Below the pieces are notes generated by a model. It was given only the letters and a program-made list of their open reading frames with translations, was not told where the DNA came from and searched no databases. A stretch of 64,000 nucleotides of DNA from CAKSQF01 sp963628435 (lineage in GTDB: Bacteria > Bacillota > Clostridia > Oscillospirales > CAG-272), in contig CAVGEY010000003.1 of assembly GCA_963628435.1 (NCBI GenBank), positions 62,001 to 126,000 of the forward strand, read 5' to 3'. The translations under genes and the position numbers were made by a program. Shown here piece after piece: positions 8,964 to 17,268 of this stretch. How positions within the stretch are numbered: position 1 is the stretch's first letter; every line of letters begins with the position of its first letter.

Positions 8964-8978
8964 TTTACACCTCCCTTG

Positions 8979-9000
8979 TGAATATTCTGTGAATATCGCA
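8979..9000. repeat. 11-bp direct repeat upstream of the GtrA cluster
   Basis: Two adjacent copies of a TGTGAATATTC-type unit (the second ends CG) lie just upstream of the ribosome site of the leader ORF. This could be an operator or a chance repeat. The rest of 8964-9092 shows no clear gene and no convincing minus-strand promoter. Confidence 0.35.
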
Positions 9001-9092
9001 AAACTCTTTTCTTAATATTTCGCGACATCGGCGGGAAAAAGAGTGATTTTACGCCGAATTTACATAAAACGGGCAAAAATGACGGGGTGTTA

Positions 9093-9121
9093 TTGACAAA
9101 CGGGCAAAACTGCGGTATAAT
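9093..9121 (+). promoter_or_regulatory. perfect consensus sigma-A promoter of rnpB
   Basis: TTGACA (9093-9098), a 17-base spacer, TATAAT (9116-9121): a full match to the consensus. It predicts a start at about 9128, exactly where the P1 helix of RNase P RNA begins. Confidence 0.92.
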
Positions 9122-9127
9122 ACCCGC

Positions 9128-9486
9128 GAAACCGAGCCGTACCGTCGCGCGATATGTTGCCGTAAGGTATTATCGTGAGGAAAGTCCGGGCTTCAAAGGG
9201 TCGGGATAACGGATAACGTCCGCCGGGAGTGATCCCCGGGAAAGTGCAACAGAAAATAACCGCCGCGGTCTTTTCGCCGCGGTAAGGATGAAAAGGCGAG
9301 GTAAGAGCTCACCGGCGATGCAGTAATGTATCGCAAGTGTAAACCCTATCCGAAGCAACGCCCCGAAATCGGCTCTGCCGACGTTTGACCCGACGGAATT
9401 TTCGGGGGGGCAAAGACTTTTGCGGCAACGCAAAAGCAAGATAGATGACGGTGCAAGACAGAACCCGGCTTACAGACTCGGTTTCA
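9128..9486 (+). ncRNA. rnpB: RNase P RNA, bacterial class A
   Basis: This is the catalytic RNA that matures tRNA 5' ends. Visible conserved pieces in order are GAGGAAAGTCCGGGC (about 9176-9190), ACAGAAA with its flanking helix, GGTAAGAGCTCACCGG, and the 3' block GACAGAACCCGGCTTACAG. The two ends pair perfectly over 9 bp as helix P1 (9128-9136 with 9478-9486), which fixes both boundaries. A T-run (9490-9496) follows immediately. The about 355-nt length fits class A. Confidence 0.95.
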
Positions 9487-9542
9487 AAATTTTTTTGTCG
9501 GATTTTGTCCGAAATTTCTGATTTTTCGGAGGTTATGCCGAT

Positions 9543-10598
9543 TTGAACGGTTCGCATAACGAAATAAAAAGATTATTCTCCGAAAAATCGGAGGACAAAG
9601 GCGGTATTCCGCTCATTCTTGCGCCTATGGCGGGGATAACCGATCACGCGTTCCGCGTAATCTGTCATCGCTTCGGCGCCTCTTTTTCTTTTACCGAAAT
9701 GATTTCGGCAAAGGCGATACACTACGGCGACAGAAAGACGGCATCTCTCGCTCTGCTCGGCGGAGAGGGCAGAGTCGGCATACAGATTTTCGGCAGCGAT
9801 CCCGAAATAATGGCGGAGGCGGCGGCAAGGCTTGCGTCCGGCGATTATGTCGGTGCCGACACGTCCGCAAAATGCGCGCCCGATATGATCGATATAAACA
9901 TGGGCTGTCCCGTGAAGAAGATTGCGGGCAGCGGCGACGGATCGGCGCTGATGAAAAATCCCGACAGAATTTACGAAATCGTGTCGGCGGTAAAAAAGAG
10001 CTGTCCTCTGCCGATAGGCGTGAAAATGCGCACGGGCTGGGACAGCGGACATATAAACGCGCTCGAATGTGCGGCCGCCGCCGCAGAGGGCGGCGTTTCG
10101 GTGATAACAGTTCACGGAAGAACGAGAGAACAGTTCTACTCTCCGCCGATTGATTACGAAACGATAGCCGCCGTGAAAGGCGCGGTAGAAAAAACCGGAA
10201 AAAGCATATTCGTGATAGGCAACGGCGGAATCTCTGATGCCGAAAGCGCGAAAAAGATGATTGACACGGGTGTCGACGGGCTGATGATAGGTCAGGGCGC
10301 GATAGGCAGACCGTGGATTTTCGATGAGCTTGCGGCAGCTCTCGCGGGTGAGAGGTACACGCTCCCCGATGTCGGAGAGCGCATATCGATTGCCGCCGAA
10401 CATATAAGGCTGCTCGCCGCCGAAAAGGGCGAGTATACCGCCGTTCACGAGGGAAGAAAACATCTTATGTGGTATGTGAGGGGAATGAGGGGAGCCGCCG
10501 AATTCCGTGACAGAGTCTGCCGCATAGAGTCGCTCCCGGCTCTCGAAGATGCCCTTTCCGAACTCGAAACCGAAAATCGCGGAACCGTATTAAAATAA
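9543..10598 (+). CDS. dusB: tRNA-dihydrouridine synthase, DusB-like
   Basis: This flavoenzyme reduces uridine to dihydrouridine in the tRNA D-loop. The 351-residue protein has APMAGITDHAFR at 27-38, the active-site motif NMGCPVKKI with Cys122 as proton donor, KMRTGWD, TVHGRTREQ and the FMN phosphate site GNGGISDA. The start is TTG at 9543, chosen because a GGAGG ribosome site lies 10 bases upstream and the only nearby ATG (9536) stops at once. It lies 57 bases after RNase P RNA, so two tRNA-processing functions are adjacent and may share the rnpB promoter. Confidence 0.9.
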   Translation: MNGSHNEIKRLFSEKSEDKGGIPLILAPMAGITDHAFRVICHRFGASFSFTEMISAKAIHYGDRKTASLALLGGEGRVGIQIFGSDPEIMAEAAARLASGDYVGADTSAKCAPDMIDINMGCPVKKIAGSGDGSALMKNPDRIYEIVSAVKKSCPLPIGVKMRTGWDSGHINALECAAAAAEGGVSVITVHGRTREQFYSPPIDYETIAAVKGAVEKTGKSIFVIGNGGISDAESAKKMIDTGVDGLMIGQGAIGRPWIFDELAAALAGERYTLPDVGERISIAAEHIRLLAAEKGEYTAVHEGRKHLMWYVRGMRGAAEFRDRVCRIESLPALEDALSELETENRGTVLK

Positions 10599-10601
10599 CC
10601 G

Positions 10602-10646
10602 AAAAACTCCGTCGCAGACATTTCGTCAACGACGGAGTTTTTATAT
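10602..10646 (+). terminator. intrinsic terminator after dus gene
   Basis: A 13-bp perfect stem (10602-10614 with 10630-10642) with a 15-base loop; the 3' arm ends in five Ts. The 5' arm begins with As, so it could also act on minus-strand transcripts. Confidence 0.8.
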
Positions 10647-10650
10647 TATA

Positions 10651-10728
10651 TGTGATTGTTCGCTGTGATTACTCGCGGCGATTACTCGCGGCGATTATTC
10701 GCGGCGATTACTCGCGGCGATTACTCGC
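10651..10728. repeat. 13-bp tandem repeat, six copies, overlapping the 3' end of the ABC exporter gene
   Basis: Six head-to-tail copies of a 13-base unit close to GGCGATTACTCGC. The two distal copies begin TGTGATT, and the fourth reads ATTATTCGC. The last copy includes the stop codon and final codons of the minus-strand ABC gene (10721), so the array looks like repeated copying of the gene's own terminus. Each unit carries a small inverted repeat, GCGA/TCGC. Confidence 0.9.
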
Positions 10729-13684
10729 TGCGCAGTGCGATTACCGGATCTTTGCGCGCGGCGATTCTTGCCGGAATAAGTCCCGCGATGAGGGTGAGCC
10801 CGACGCTTATCGCGATGAGTATCGCCGCTCCGACGGGAGGCAGGGAGGCGATGTTGTTGACTCCCGACAGCGAGCCTATTATGAGATTTACGGGCAGGCA
10901 TAAGAGCAGGCTCACGCCGATTCCGATTACGCCGGCGGCAAGTCCGACTATAAATGTTTCGGCGTTGAATACGCGTGAAATATCACGCTTTGACGCGCCT
11001 ATCGCACGCAGTATGCCGATTTCTTTGGTGCGTTCGAGCACCGAGATATAGGTGATGATTCCGATCATTATCGAGGATACGACAAGCGAAATCGATACGA
11101 AGGCTATGAGCGCGTATGAGACGAAATTTATAATCGTCGATACCGACGACATGAGGATTGCGACATAGTCGGTATAGGTTATGCGGTCGTTTTCCCCGAC
11201 CGAGTCGTTGTAATCCGAAATCAGTTCTTTGATTTCGTCTTTCGATTTGAAATCGGTGGGGTAGATGCTTATCGTCGACGGGCTGTCGAGGTCGCAGACT
11301 CCGAACGCCGACATATTCGCGTCGTATGTCGAGCTTGAGATAACCGCAGGCATATAGCTGTCGTAGAGAGATGCCATGCCGTCATCATCGAGGGTTGACA
11401 GATAGTTTTCGAAATATGCCGCAAGCTGGTCCGCCGACAGCTGTGAGAGAGCGGCGGTCGTCGATTCGGTTACGCTGTCCTTTATTTTTTCGGAGATGAT
11501 TGCGGCAACGCTCGATTTTATCTCATCGTCGGTCATCGATGCGAGATAGCCCGCGGCGGTCGTTTCATCAACTCCCATGCTTTCGGCAACCGCCTTTGCG
11601 GCGGCGGCTCTCAGCTCCTCGGGGCTCATCGACGAAATTTGCTCGTTTGCCGCTTTTTCGATTTCGGCGGCTGTCAGAATTTTATAAATTATCGGCGTTT
11701 TGTCGGCGTTCGACAGACTGCCGAAATATTCCTTTATCGATGCGGCTTTTTCGGGGGCGGTCGGCTCGATATAGCTGTCATCGGCAAATTTCAGGCCGCT
11801 TAACACATCGGTATCGGGTGTCGATTTCTGTTCGAGCACGATTTCGCTCTTGTTTGTTTCGTTTATGATATATTCGGTCAGTGCGGCGGTATAGCCTATC
11901 GAGCCTGTTATCGAGGAGGCGACCGCGTCTTCGTTCGGGCGGATTATTCCGACGATACGGAGGTCGGTGCCGCCGTCGATTATGCTCTTCATCGCGGTCT
12001 CGTCATCGCCGACATATTTCCAATTTCCGTCGCTTTCTTTGCTGTAAAGACTGCTCTGCAATACGAGTTTGAAGCTCGTGTCAAGCAGTTCCCCGTAACC
12101 GAACACCGTTCTCTTTGTTTCGAATGTCTCGCCTTTCAGCGCCGCCTCCATTATGTCGGCAAGTTCGCTTCTGTCTTTGAGACCGAGCGCGTAGAGCGCC
12201 ATATCCGAGATTTCGTTGTTCTTGTCGAGAACAAGCACAACTTCGTTGTAGGCGGTCGGCATTCTGCCCGCGACCACGTCATACTGCGAGGAAATCAGCT
12301 CGCTGTTGTCGATAATCTGCGAGAAGAGCGAGAATGACGAGCCGCCGAGCGATGACATATTCTTCATCTGCTCATAGGTGCTTTTGCCGTAGATTGTTTC
12401 GTAAAAGACATCCATTCCGAGCTTTGTCACGCCGTTTTCGGTATCCGCCGAATAGATGTTCAGATTTATATCGTAGCTGTACTGAATGTCCGAGATTTTG
12501 CCGTCGGCTCTCAGCGCGTCCTCTTTCGAGTCGAGATATTTTTTGAAATCGGTGAGGTTGTTTGTCTGCACCTCCGAAATCATGACATTCATCATCTCGA
12601 ACATTACCGAATTCGAATATACCGCGTCAAGCTCGTGATCGGCATTCTCGGCATTGCTTCCCATCATCGATTCGACCATCGACGTATAGTCGACCGTCTG
12701 TGCCGTAATCGAAATCGGATAATTTGAGAGGGTATCCTCCTGTACTTTGTCGATATAAAGCTGTATGCCGTTAGAGAGGGCGAGGATAAGCGCGATTCCG
12801 ATTATTCCGATTGAGCCTGCGAAGGATGTCAGGAACGTTCTGCCTTTCTTTGTCATAAGGTTGTTTGTCGAAAGTGCGAGCGCGGTGAAAAAAGACATCG
12901 ATGTTCTGCGCTTTTCTTTCGGTTTTTCGGCTTTTCTGCCGATTTTCTTCGCTTTTTTCGGATTTTCGCTCTCCGATTCGGCGGCGGCTGCCGCAAGCTC
13001 TTCTTCGGTGAGCGGATTGCTGTCGCCGACGACATTGCCGTCTGACAGTTTTATTATTCTCGTCGAATATTTTTCGGCGAGTTCGGGGTTGTGGGTGACC
13101 ATTATTATCAGGCGGTCTTCGGAAATCGATTTGAGAATTTCCATGACCTGAATCGATGTCGCGCTGTCGAGCGCGCCTGTCGGCTCATCGGCAAGCAGAA
13201 TTTCGGGATCGTTCACGAGAGCGCGGGCAATCGCGACACGCTGCATCTGTCCGCCCGACAGCTGGCTCGGCTTCTTTTTGAGCTGATCGCCGAGTCCGAC
13301 TTTTTCGAGCGCCTCGGCGGCGCGTTTTCTGCGTTCGGATTTCGGAACGCCCGACAGGGTGAGCGCGAGTTCGACATTCGAAAGCACGCTCTGGTGCGGA
13401 ATCAGATTGTACGACTGGAAAACGAAGCCTATCGAGTGATTTCGGTAGCTGTCCCAATCGGCATCGCCGTAATATTTTGTCGATCTGCCCTTGATGGCAA
13501 GGTCGCCGTCGTCATAGCGGTCGAGCCCTCCGATTATATTCAGAAGGGTTGTTTTTCCGCATCCGGACGGTCCGAGAACGGAAACAAATTCGCTCTTGCG
13601 GAATTCAAGGCTCACACCTTTGAGCGCCTCTACGGTGCTGTCGCCGGCGGTATACCTTTTTACGATCTTTTTCAGTGATAGCAT
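10721..13684 (-). CDS. fused ABC transporter: ATPase plus FtsX/MacB-like permease
   Basis: A 987-residue fusion. Residues 1-230 form an ATPase of the MacB/LolD class: Walker A GPSGCGKTT (38-46), signature LSGGQ (142-146), Walker B ILLADE (162-167). A charged Lys/Glu linker follows, then a first membrane helix near residue 285. A very large extracellular domain of about 550 residues comes next. The C-terminal FtsX-type helices include a mechanotransmission-like stretch ERTKEIGILRAIGASKRDI. Such proteins usually export or expel peptides, lipids or antimicrobials without a rotary channel. A GAAAGGAT ribosome site precedes the ATG. A TetR-family gene is divergent and may repress it. Confidence 0.9.
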   Translation of the reverse strand: MLSLKKIVKRYTAGDSTVEALKGVSLEFRKSEFVSVLGPSGCGKTTLLNIIGGLDRYDDGDLAIKGRSTKYYGDADWDSYRNHSIGFVFQSYNLIPHQSVLSNVELALTLSGVPKSERRKRAAEALEKVGLGDQLKKKPSQLSGGQMQRVAIARALVNDPEILLADEPTGALDSATSIQVMEILKSISEDRLIIMVTHNPELAEKYSTRIIKLSDGNVVGDSNPLTEEELAAAAAESESENPKKAKKIGRKAEKPKEKRRTSMSFFTALALSTNNLMTKKGRTFLTSFAGSIGIIGIALILALSNGIQLYIDKVQEDTLSNYPISITAQTVDYTSMVESMMGSNAENADHELDAVYSNSVMFEMMNVMISEVQTNNLTDFKKYLDSKEDALRADGKISDIQYSYDINLNIYSADTENGVTKLGMDVFYETIYGKSTYEQMKNMSSLGGSSFSLFSQIIDNSELISSQYDVVAGRMPTAYNEVVLVLDKNNEISDMALYALGLKDRSELADIMEAALKGETFETKRTVFGYGELLDTSFKLVLQSSLYSKESDGNWKYVGDDETAMKSIIDGGTDLRIVGIIRPNEDAVASSITGSIGYTAALTEYIINETNKSEIVLEQKSTPDTDVLSGLKFADDSYIEPTAPEKAASIKEYFGSLSNADKTPIIYKILTAAEIEKAANEQISSMSPEELRAAAAKAVAESMGVDETTAAGYLASMTDDEIKSSVAAIISEKIKDSVTESTTAALSQLSADQLAAYFENYLSTLDDDGMASLYDSYMPAVISSSTYDANMSAFGVCDLDSPSTISIYPTDFKSKDEIKELISDYNDSVGENDRITYTDYVAILMSSVSTIINFVSYALIAFVSISLVVSSIMIGIITYISVLERTKEIGILRAIGASKRDISRVFNAETFIVGLAAGVIGIGVSLLLCLPVNLIIGSLSGVNNIASLPPVGAAILIAISVGLTLIAGLIPARIAARKDPVIALRSE

Positions 13685-13745
13685 TTTTCGGAAGATCCTT
13701 TCGTAACTGTTGATGAAAATCGGAAAATAAAATAAAAGTTATAAG

Positions 13746-13760
13746 AATATTTGTAATATT
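13746..13760. promoter_or_regulatory. possible operator between exporter and tetR genes
   Basis: AATATTTGTAATATT is an inverted repeat in the 264-base divergent intergenic region, just upstream of the tetR promoter. Its position suits a TetR-type operator, but AT-rich sequence makes chance symmetry likely. Confidence 0.3.
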
Positions 13761-13772
13761 GACGGTTAATTG

Positions 13773-13801
13773 TTGACTTTTTCACACCTGTGTATTATAA
13801 T
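13773..13801 (+). promoter_or_regulatory. sigma-A promoter of the tetR-family gene
   Basis: TTGACT (13773-13778), a 17-base spacer, TATAAT (13796-13801). The transcript would carry a leader of about 140 bases before the ATG at 13949. Confidence 0.82.
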
Positions 13802-13860
13802 AGACAGGGTTTGCGAATTCTATGATTAAAATGTAAAAATAAAATGAAATTAAATCGAAT

Positions 13861-13899
13861 GTCCGCATATTGCTTTTCTCGGATATGCGGTCATTTTTT
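13861..13899 (+). promoter_or_regulatory. terminator-like hairpin in the tetR leader
   Basis: A stem of about 8 bp (CCGCATAT with ATATGCGG) and a 12-base loop is followed by ATTTTTT. It lies between the promoter at 13773-13801 and the ATG at 13949. Transcription of the regulator gene would have to pass an apparent terminator, suggesting attenuation. Confidence 0.5.
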
Positions 13900-13948
13900 C
13901 ACGGTTCGCAGTGCCGATAACATAAATGTTCGGAAACGGAGATAGTTT

Positions 13949-14617
13949 ATGAAAAAATATGACAGCGAAACAAAATGGACAGTGAGCAAGACGGGAAAGA
14001 GAAGAAGAGTCGACCGCCGCACGATACGCACCAAACGCGCAATTCTCACCGCTCTTTTCGGAGCGATGGAGAACAAGGACATCGAAAAGGTTACCATAAC
14101 CGAGATTGCCGAAGCGGCCGACATCGACCGCAAAACATTCTATCTGCACTATAACGGCATTCAGGATGTTATAAAAGAGTTCGAGGACAATCTCGTAGCC
14201 ACAACGATGGCATTCGTACACGAGCCGGAGAGCAAGGGAACCGCGGATGCGTTTTTCGACGGTCTTAACCGCACGATTTCGGCAAATCTCGAATTTGTCC
14301 GTTATTTCGTAAAATCGGGCGCATACACCTATTTTATGAACAAGGTGAGCGATGCGTTCAGAGAATATGTTTACGAGAATGTCGAAAACAGCAATCGCAT
14401 TTCAAGCGAGCACGACAGACAGCTTCTGTCGGAAATACTGACAAATCTCGCGACCGGAACTTCGTCTATGTATATCGCATGGCTTCAGTCGGACGGAGCG
14501 GTTGATATTGACGAGCTCGGAAAGACCGCGCGCGGCATGGCCGCCGCCGCCGTATTATCGGTTAAAGACAGAATCGGCACAGGCATGCCCGAACTTTACA
14601 GATTCTTCGGCTGCTGA
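13949..14617 (+). CDS. TetR/AcrR-family transcriptional regulator
   Basis: A 222-residue regulator. A basic N-terminus leads into the TetR helix-turn-helix (about residues 28-72: TITEIAEAADIDRKTFYLHY). An all-helical ligand domain resembling the short TetR C-terminal class follows. It is divergent from the fused ABC exporter, the usual arrangement for a regulator of its own efflux pump. The ribosome site is GGAGA. Expression may be controlled by the leader hairpin at 13861-13899. Confidence 0.85.
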   Translation: MKKYDSETKWTVSKTGKRRRVDRRTIRTKRAILTALFGAMENKDIEKVTITEIAEAADIDRKTFYLHYNGIQDVIKEFEDNLVATTMAFVHEPESKGTADAFFDGLNRTISANLEFVRYFVKSGAYTYFMNKVSDAFREYVYENVENSNRISSEHDRQLLSEILTNLATGTSSMYIAWLQSDGAVDIDELGKTARGMAAAAVLSVKDRIGTGMPELYRFFGC

Positions 14618-14644
14618 CCTGCCGTAAAAATCAAATAAACGCGT

Positions 14645-14689
14645 GAAAATCACCCGTTGCCGCAGAGCGGCAGCGGGTGATTTTCTTTT
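14645..14689. terminator. bidirectional intrinsic terminator
   Basis: A long stem (about 18 bp with one U-G pair) spans 14645-14662 and 14668-14685 with a small loop. Ts follow on plus and the complementary As/Ts serve the minus-strand gene ending at 14689. Confidence 0.85.
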
Positions 14690-15648
14690 CAGTCGACGTC
14701 GGCAACGACTTTTGCCGGGGGATTGTCGAGCAGATCGGGATGTTTGACATAGAACATCATCGACTTGAAGGTCGACGCGTAGTAGAATCCGTCGCAGATA
14801 CGCTCATCGGTTACCACCTTGAAATCGACCATACGGCGTGTTTCAACCGTTCCGTCGTTTTTAAGATAATTTTCCTTGTATTTTGTGCCGATTGAGGTAA
14901 ATACCGGAACATTTCCGAAATTATAGATATGGTGATAAATCGGCTTTATTCCGAGCGAGCCCATCGATGTTATGAAATAGCTTCCGTGGAAGGGAGAGAG
15001 CTTTGTGAGCGACCTCGGCAGCAGTCTGTAATAGTCGAGCAGGGTGAGAATGCTTATCGTTGTTCTGAGTATGCCGGTCGGCAGTTTGACGAGGAAGTTC
15101 ATAAGTCCCTCGAAATCGCTGTCATCGGTCGCACGGCTCGCCTCAATCGCCGAGTTGACCTCGTTGTATATGTCAATCGCGGTTGCGTCGGCCTTCGGGA
15201 AAAATTTGACAACGACATCGGGCGAGTTCGCACTCATCTCTTTCTTTATGGTGAGGCAGATTTCGATATTGTTGCGCGCATAAATGCGCTGGCCGCGGAT
15301 AAAGCGGTTGATTCCCGGCTTTTCGGCTACCGTGCGGACGTATGCCGCGAGGAAAACATGCATAAGTCCGAATCCCGTGTATCCTTCGGCACGCTTTTTC
15401 GCGATATACGCCTCTGCGGCATCTATCTGAATCGAGTCGGAATAATAGTTAAGCGCGTCATTGCGCTTTTTCATTATAAAAGGCGTGAGAACGGTAAGCG
15501 GAGGCAGTGATTTGATCCGTCTGCCTTCTTTGAACTTTTTCTCTTTCGCTTTTTTTTCGGGCTTATTTTCGGCAGGCGCTGCGGTATCTTCAATCGGCTG
15601 TGTTTCCTCTGCCGGATTTACCGACAGTTCGCGGTTTTCTTCGCTCAT
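14689..15648 (-). CDS. 2-oxoacid dehydrogenase E2/CAT-fold acyltransferase-like protein lacking the catalytic His
   Basis: A 319-residue protein. Residues 1-45 are hydrophilic and rich in Glu, Lys and Pro. The rest resembles the chloramphenicol-acetyltransferase fold of E2 acyltransferases, e.g. GSYFITSMGSLGIKPIYHHI and the C-terminal motif. That motif is normally H-R-x-x-D-G; here it reads E-R-I-C-D-G, with Glu (GAG) replacing the catalytic histidine. No lipoyl or subunit-binding domain is present, so this is not a normal dehydrogenase component. I chose ATG 15646-15648 because AAGGAATTT precedes it; the longer frame from 15678 would overlap the rarA stop. Confidence 0.65.
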   Translation of the reverse strand: MSEENRELSVNPAEETQPIEDTAAPAENKPEKKAKEKKFKEGRRIKSLPPLTVLTPFIMKKRNDALNYYSDSIQIDAAEAYIAKKRAEGYTGFGLMHVFLAAYVRTVAEKPGINRFIRGQRIYARNNIEICLTIKKEMSANSPDVVVKFFPKADATAIDIYNEVNSAIEASRATDDSDFEGLMNFLVKLPTGILRTTISILTLLDYYRLLPRSLTKLSPFHGSYFITSMGSLGIKPIYHHIYNFGNVPVFTSIGTKYKENYLKNDGTVETRRMVDFKVVTDERICDGFYYASTFKSMMFYVKHPDLLDNPPAKVVADVD

Positions 15649-15674
15649 ATTGTTAAATTCCTTTCGATGTGCGG

Positions 15675-16922
15675 TCACGGCTGTCTGCCGTCCGCTTTTT
15701 TCTTTATTTTTGACCAGTATTCATCGGCTGCCTGCTCATTTTTGTTGCTGCCGGGAACATAATATTTTTTGCCGACAAGATCGTCGGGCAGATACTGCTG
15801 CTTTACATAGTGATCGGGAAAATTATGCGGATAGACATAACCGTCGTAATTTGTGTATGCTCTGAGATGCTTCGGTATGTTCTGTCCGAGCCCTGCCTTG
15901 AAATCGGCGGCGGCACGGTCATATCCGATGCAGGCACTGTTTGATTTCGGAGATGTCGCGAGCAGAACGGCCGCGTTTGACAGCGGCAGAGTCGCCTCGG
16001 GCATACCCACCGCGAGCGCCGACTGAACACAGGATTCGGTAACGGCGGCGGCGAGCGGATAGGCAAGCGCCACGTCTTCGGAGGCGATTACACGCAGACG
16101 GCGGCAGGCACCGAGCAGATCGCCGCCCTCGAGTATGCGGGCGAGATAAAAGAGAGTGGCATCCGGATCGCTTCCGCGAATCGATTTTTGCAGGCAGGAG
16201 AGCAGGTCGTAGTGGACCGTACCGTCCTTGTCGAAATTTCCGACATTGTTTTCGCAGAGGCGTTCGACCGATTCTTTCGTGATTTCACCGTCTGACGATA
16301 TATAGCAGTTTTCGAGCAGTCCGAGCGCGCGGCGTACATCGCCCGACGCAAGTCCCGCGATTTCCTTTAATATATCGTCGGACGCTTTTTTATCCGAGCC
16401 GCTTTCCCGGTTAAGAATATCGAGTCCGCGTACAAGCACGGGCATCATTTCATCGGCGCTTACCGCCTTGAAGGTAAACACCGCCGAACGCGAAACAATC
16501 GCGCTGTAAACATACATATAGGGATTTTCGGTTGTCGACGCGATGAGGGTTATTCTTCCGTCTTCGATAAAGGAGAGCAGCGACTGCTGCTGTTTCTTGT
16601 TGAAATACTGTATTTCGTCAAGATAGAGAACGATTCCGCCCGAGCCCATTACGGTCGATGTTTCGGCGCAGACCTCTTTCACGTCGGCAAGCGATGCGGT
16701 TGTCGCATTCAGCGAATGTATGGTCATTCCCGAATTTTCGGCGAGAATTTTTGCGGCGGTTGTCTTGCCGGTACCCGGAGGGCCGGCGAAAATCATATTC
16801 GGGAGGTAATTTTGTTCTGTCATACGCCGAATTACCCCGTTTTTGCCGAAAAGGTGTGTCTGTCCGACCATTTCGTCAAGATTTTTCGGGCGCATAATAT
16901 CGGCAAGCGGCTGTCTGTTCAC
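15675..16922 (-). CDS. rarA: replication-associated recombination ATPase RarA (MgsA)
   Basis: A 415-residue AAA+ ATPase of the RarA/MgsA/WRNIP1 family, which acts at stalled replication forks. Walker A is GPPGTGKTT (47-55) and Walker B VLYLDE (about 98-103), with an arginine-finger region in SAIVSRSAVF. The C-terminal helical tetramerisation domain includes PKHLRAYTNYDGYVYPHNFP, typical of the family. It starts at GTG (16920-16922) with an AAAGGAG ribosome site. It is first in its transcript, followed 26 bases later by the E2-like gene. Confidence 0.93.
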   Translation of the reverse strand: MNRQPLADIMRPKNLDEMVGQTHLFGKNGVIRRMTEQNYLPNMIFAGPPGTGKTTAAKILAENSGMTIHSLNATTASLADVKEVCAETSTVMGSGGIVLYLDEIQYFNKKQQQSLLSFIEDGRITLIASTTENPYMYVYSAIVSRSAVFTFKAVSADEMMPVLVRGLDILNRESGSDKKASDDILKEIAGLASGDVRRALGLLENCYISSDGEITKESVERLCENNVGNFDKDGTVHYDLLSCLQKSIRGSDPDATLFYLARILEGGDLLGACRRLRVIASEDVALAYPLAAAVTESCVQSALAVGMPEATLPLSNAAVLLATSPKSNSACIGYDRAAADFKAGLGQNIPKHLRAYTNYDGYVYPHNFPDHYVKQQYLPDDLVGKKYYVPGSNKNEQAADEYWSKIKKKADGRQP

Positions 16923-16999
16923 GGCGGCTCCTTTGTCGGGATTTTGTCTTTATACTGTTTTATCCGCAGTCTGCTGCGGCAGGGTTATATCTATTATTT

Positions 17000-17027
17000 A
17001 TTATATCACGATATTTCGTTTTGTCAA
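17000..17027 (-). promoter_or_regulatory. sigma-A promoter of rarA
   Basis: On the minus strand TTGACA (17022-17027), a 16-base spacer ending in TGA, then TATAAT (17000-17005). It is an extended -10 promoter about 80 bases ahead of the GTG. Confidence 0.8.
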
Positions 17028-17125
17028 CAATTTATTGATGTTCGGTGTAAGAACGCGGCGGAAAATAAAACAAAAAAGTTTTTGACTCCGTACGCTTTGC
17101 AACTGTTGTTGCAGTCGGCGGCTGT

Positions 17126-17131
17126 TATAAT
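17126..17131 (+). promoter_or_regulatory. possible -10 element for the phage head module
   Basis: A TATAAT hexamer lies about 25 bases upstream of an AAAGGAGG ribosome site (17156-17163). The -35 region at proper spacing reads CTGTTG, a weak match, so the promoter is tentative. Confidence 0.35.
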
Positions 17132-17268
17132 GCGCTTGCGATCCGAAAAAAGCCGAAAGGAGGAACGGAAAAACGGAAAAAATCAAAAATAACCGAAAAA
17201 ACGGAGAAAACACCGAAAACACCGAAATCGAAGCAGACACCGGGACCGCCGCCGACGGCGACGCGGAG

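Noticed and set aside
10651..10728. CRISPR-like array
   Set aside because: Units are 13 bases with no spacers and no cas genes nearby; it is a simple tandem repeat.
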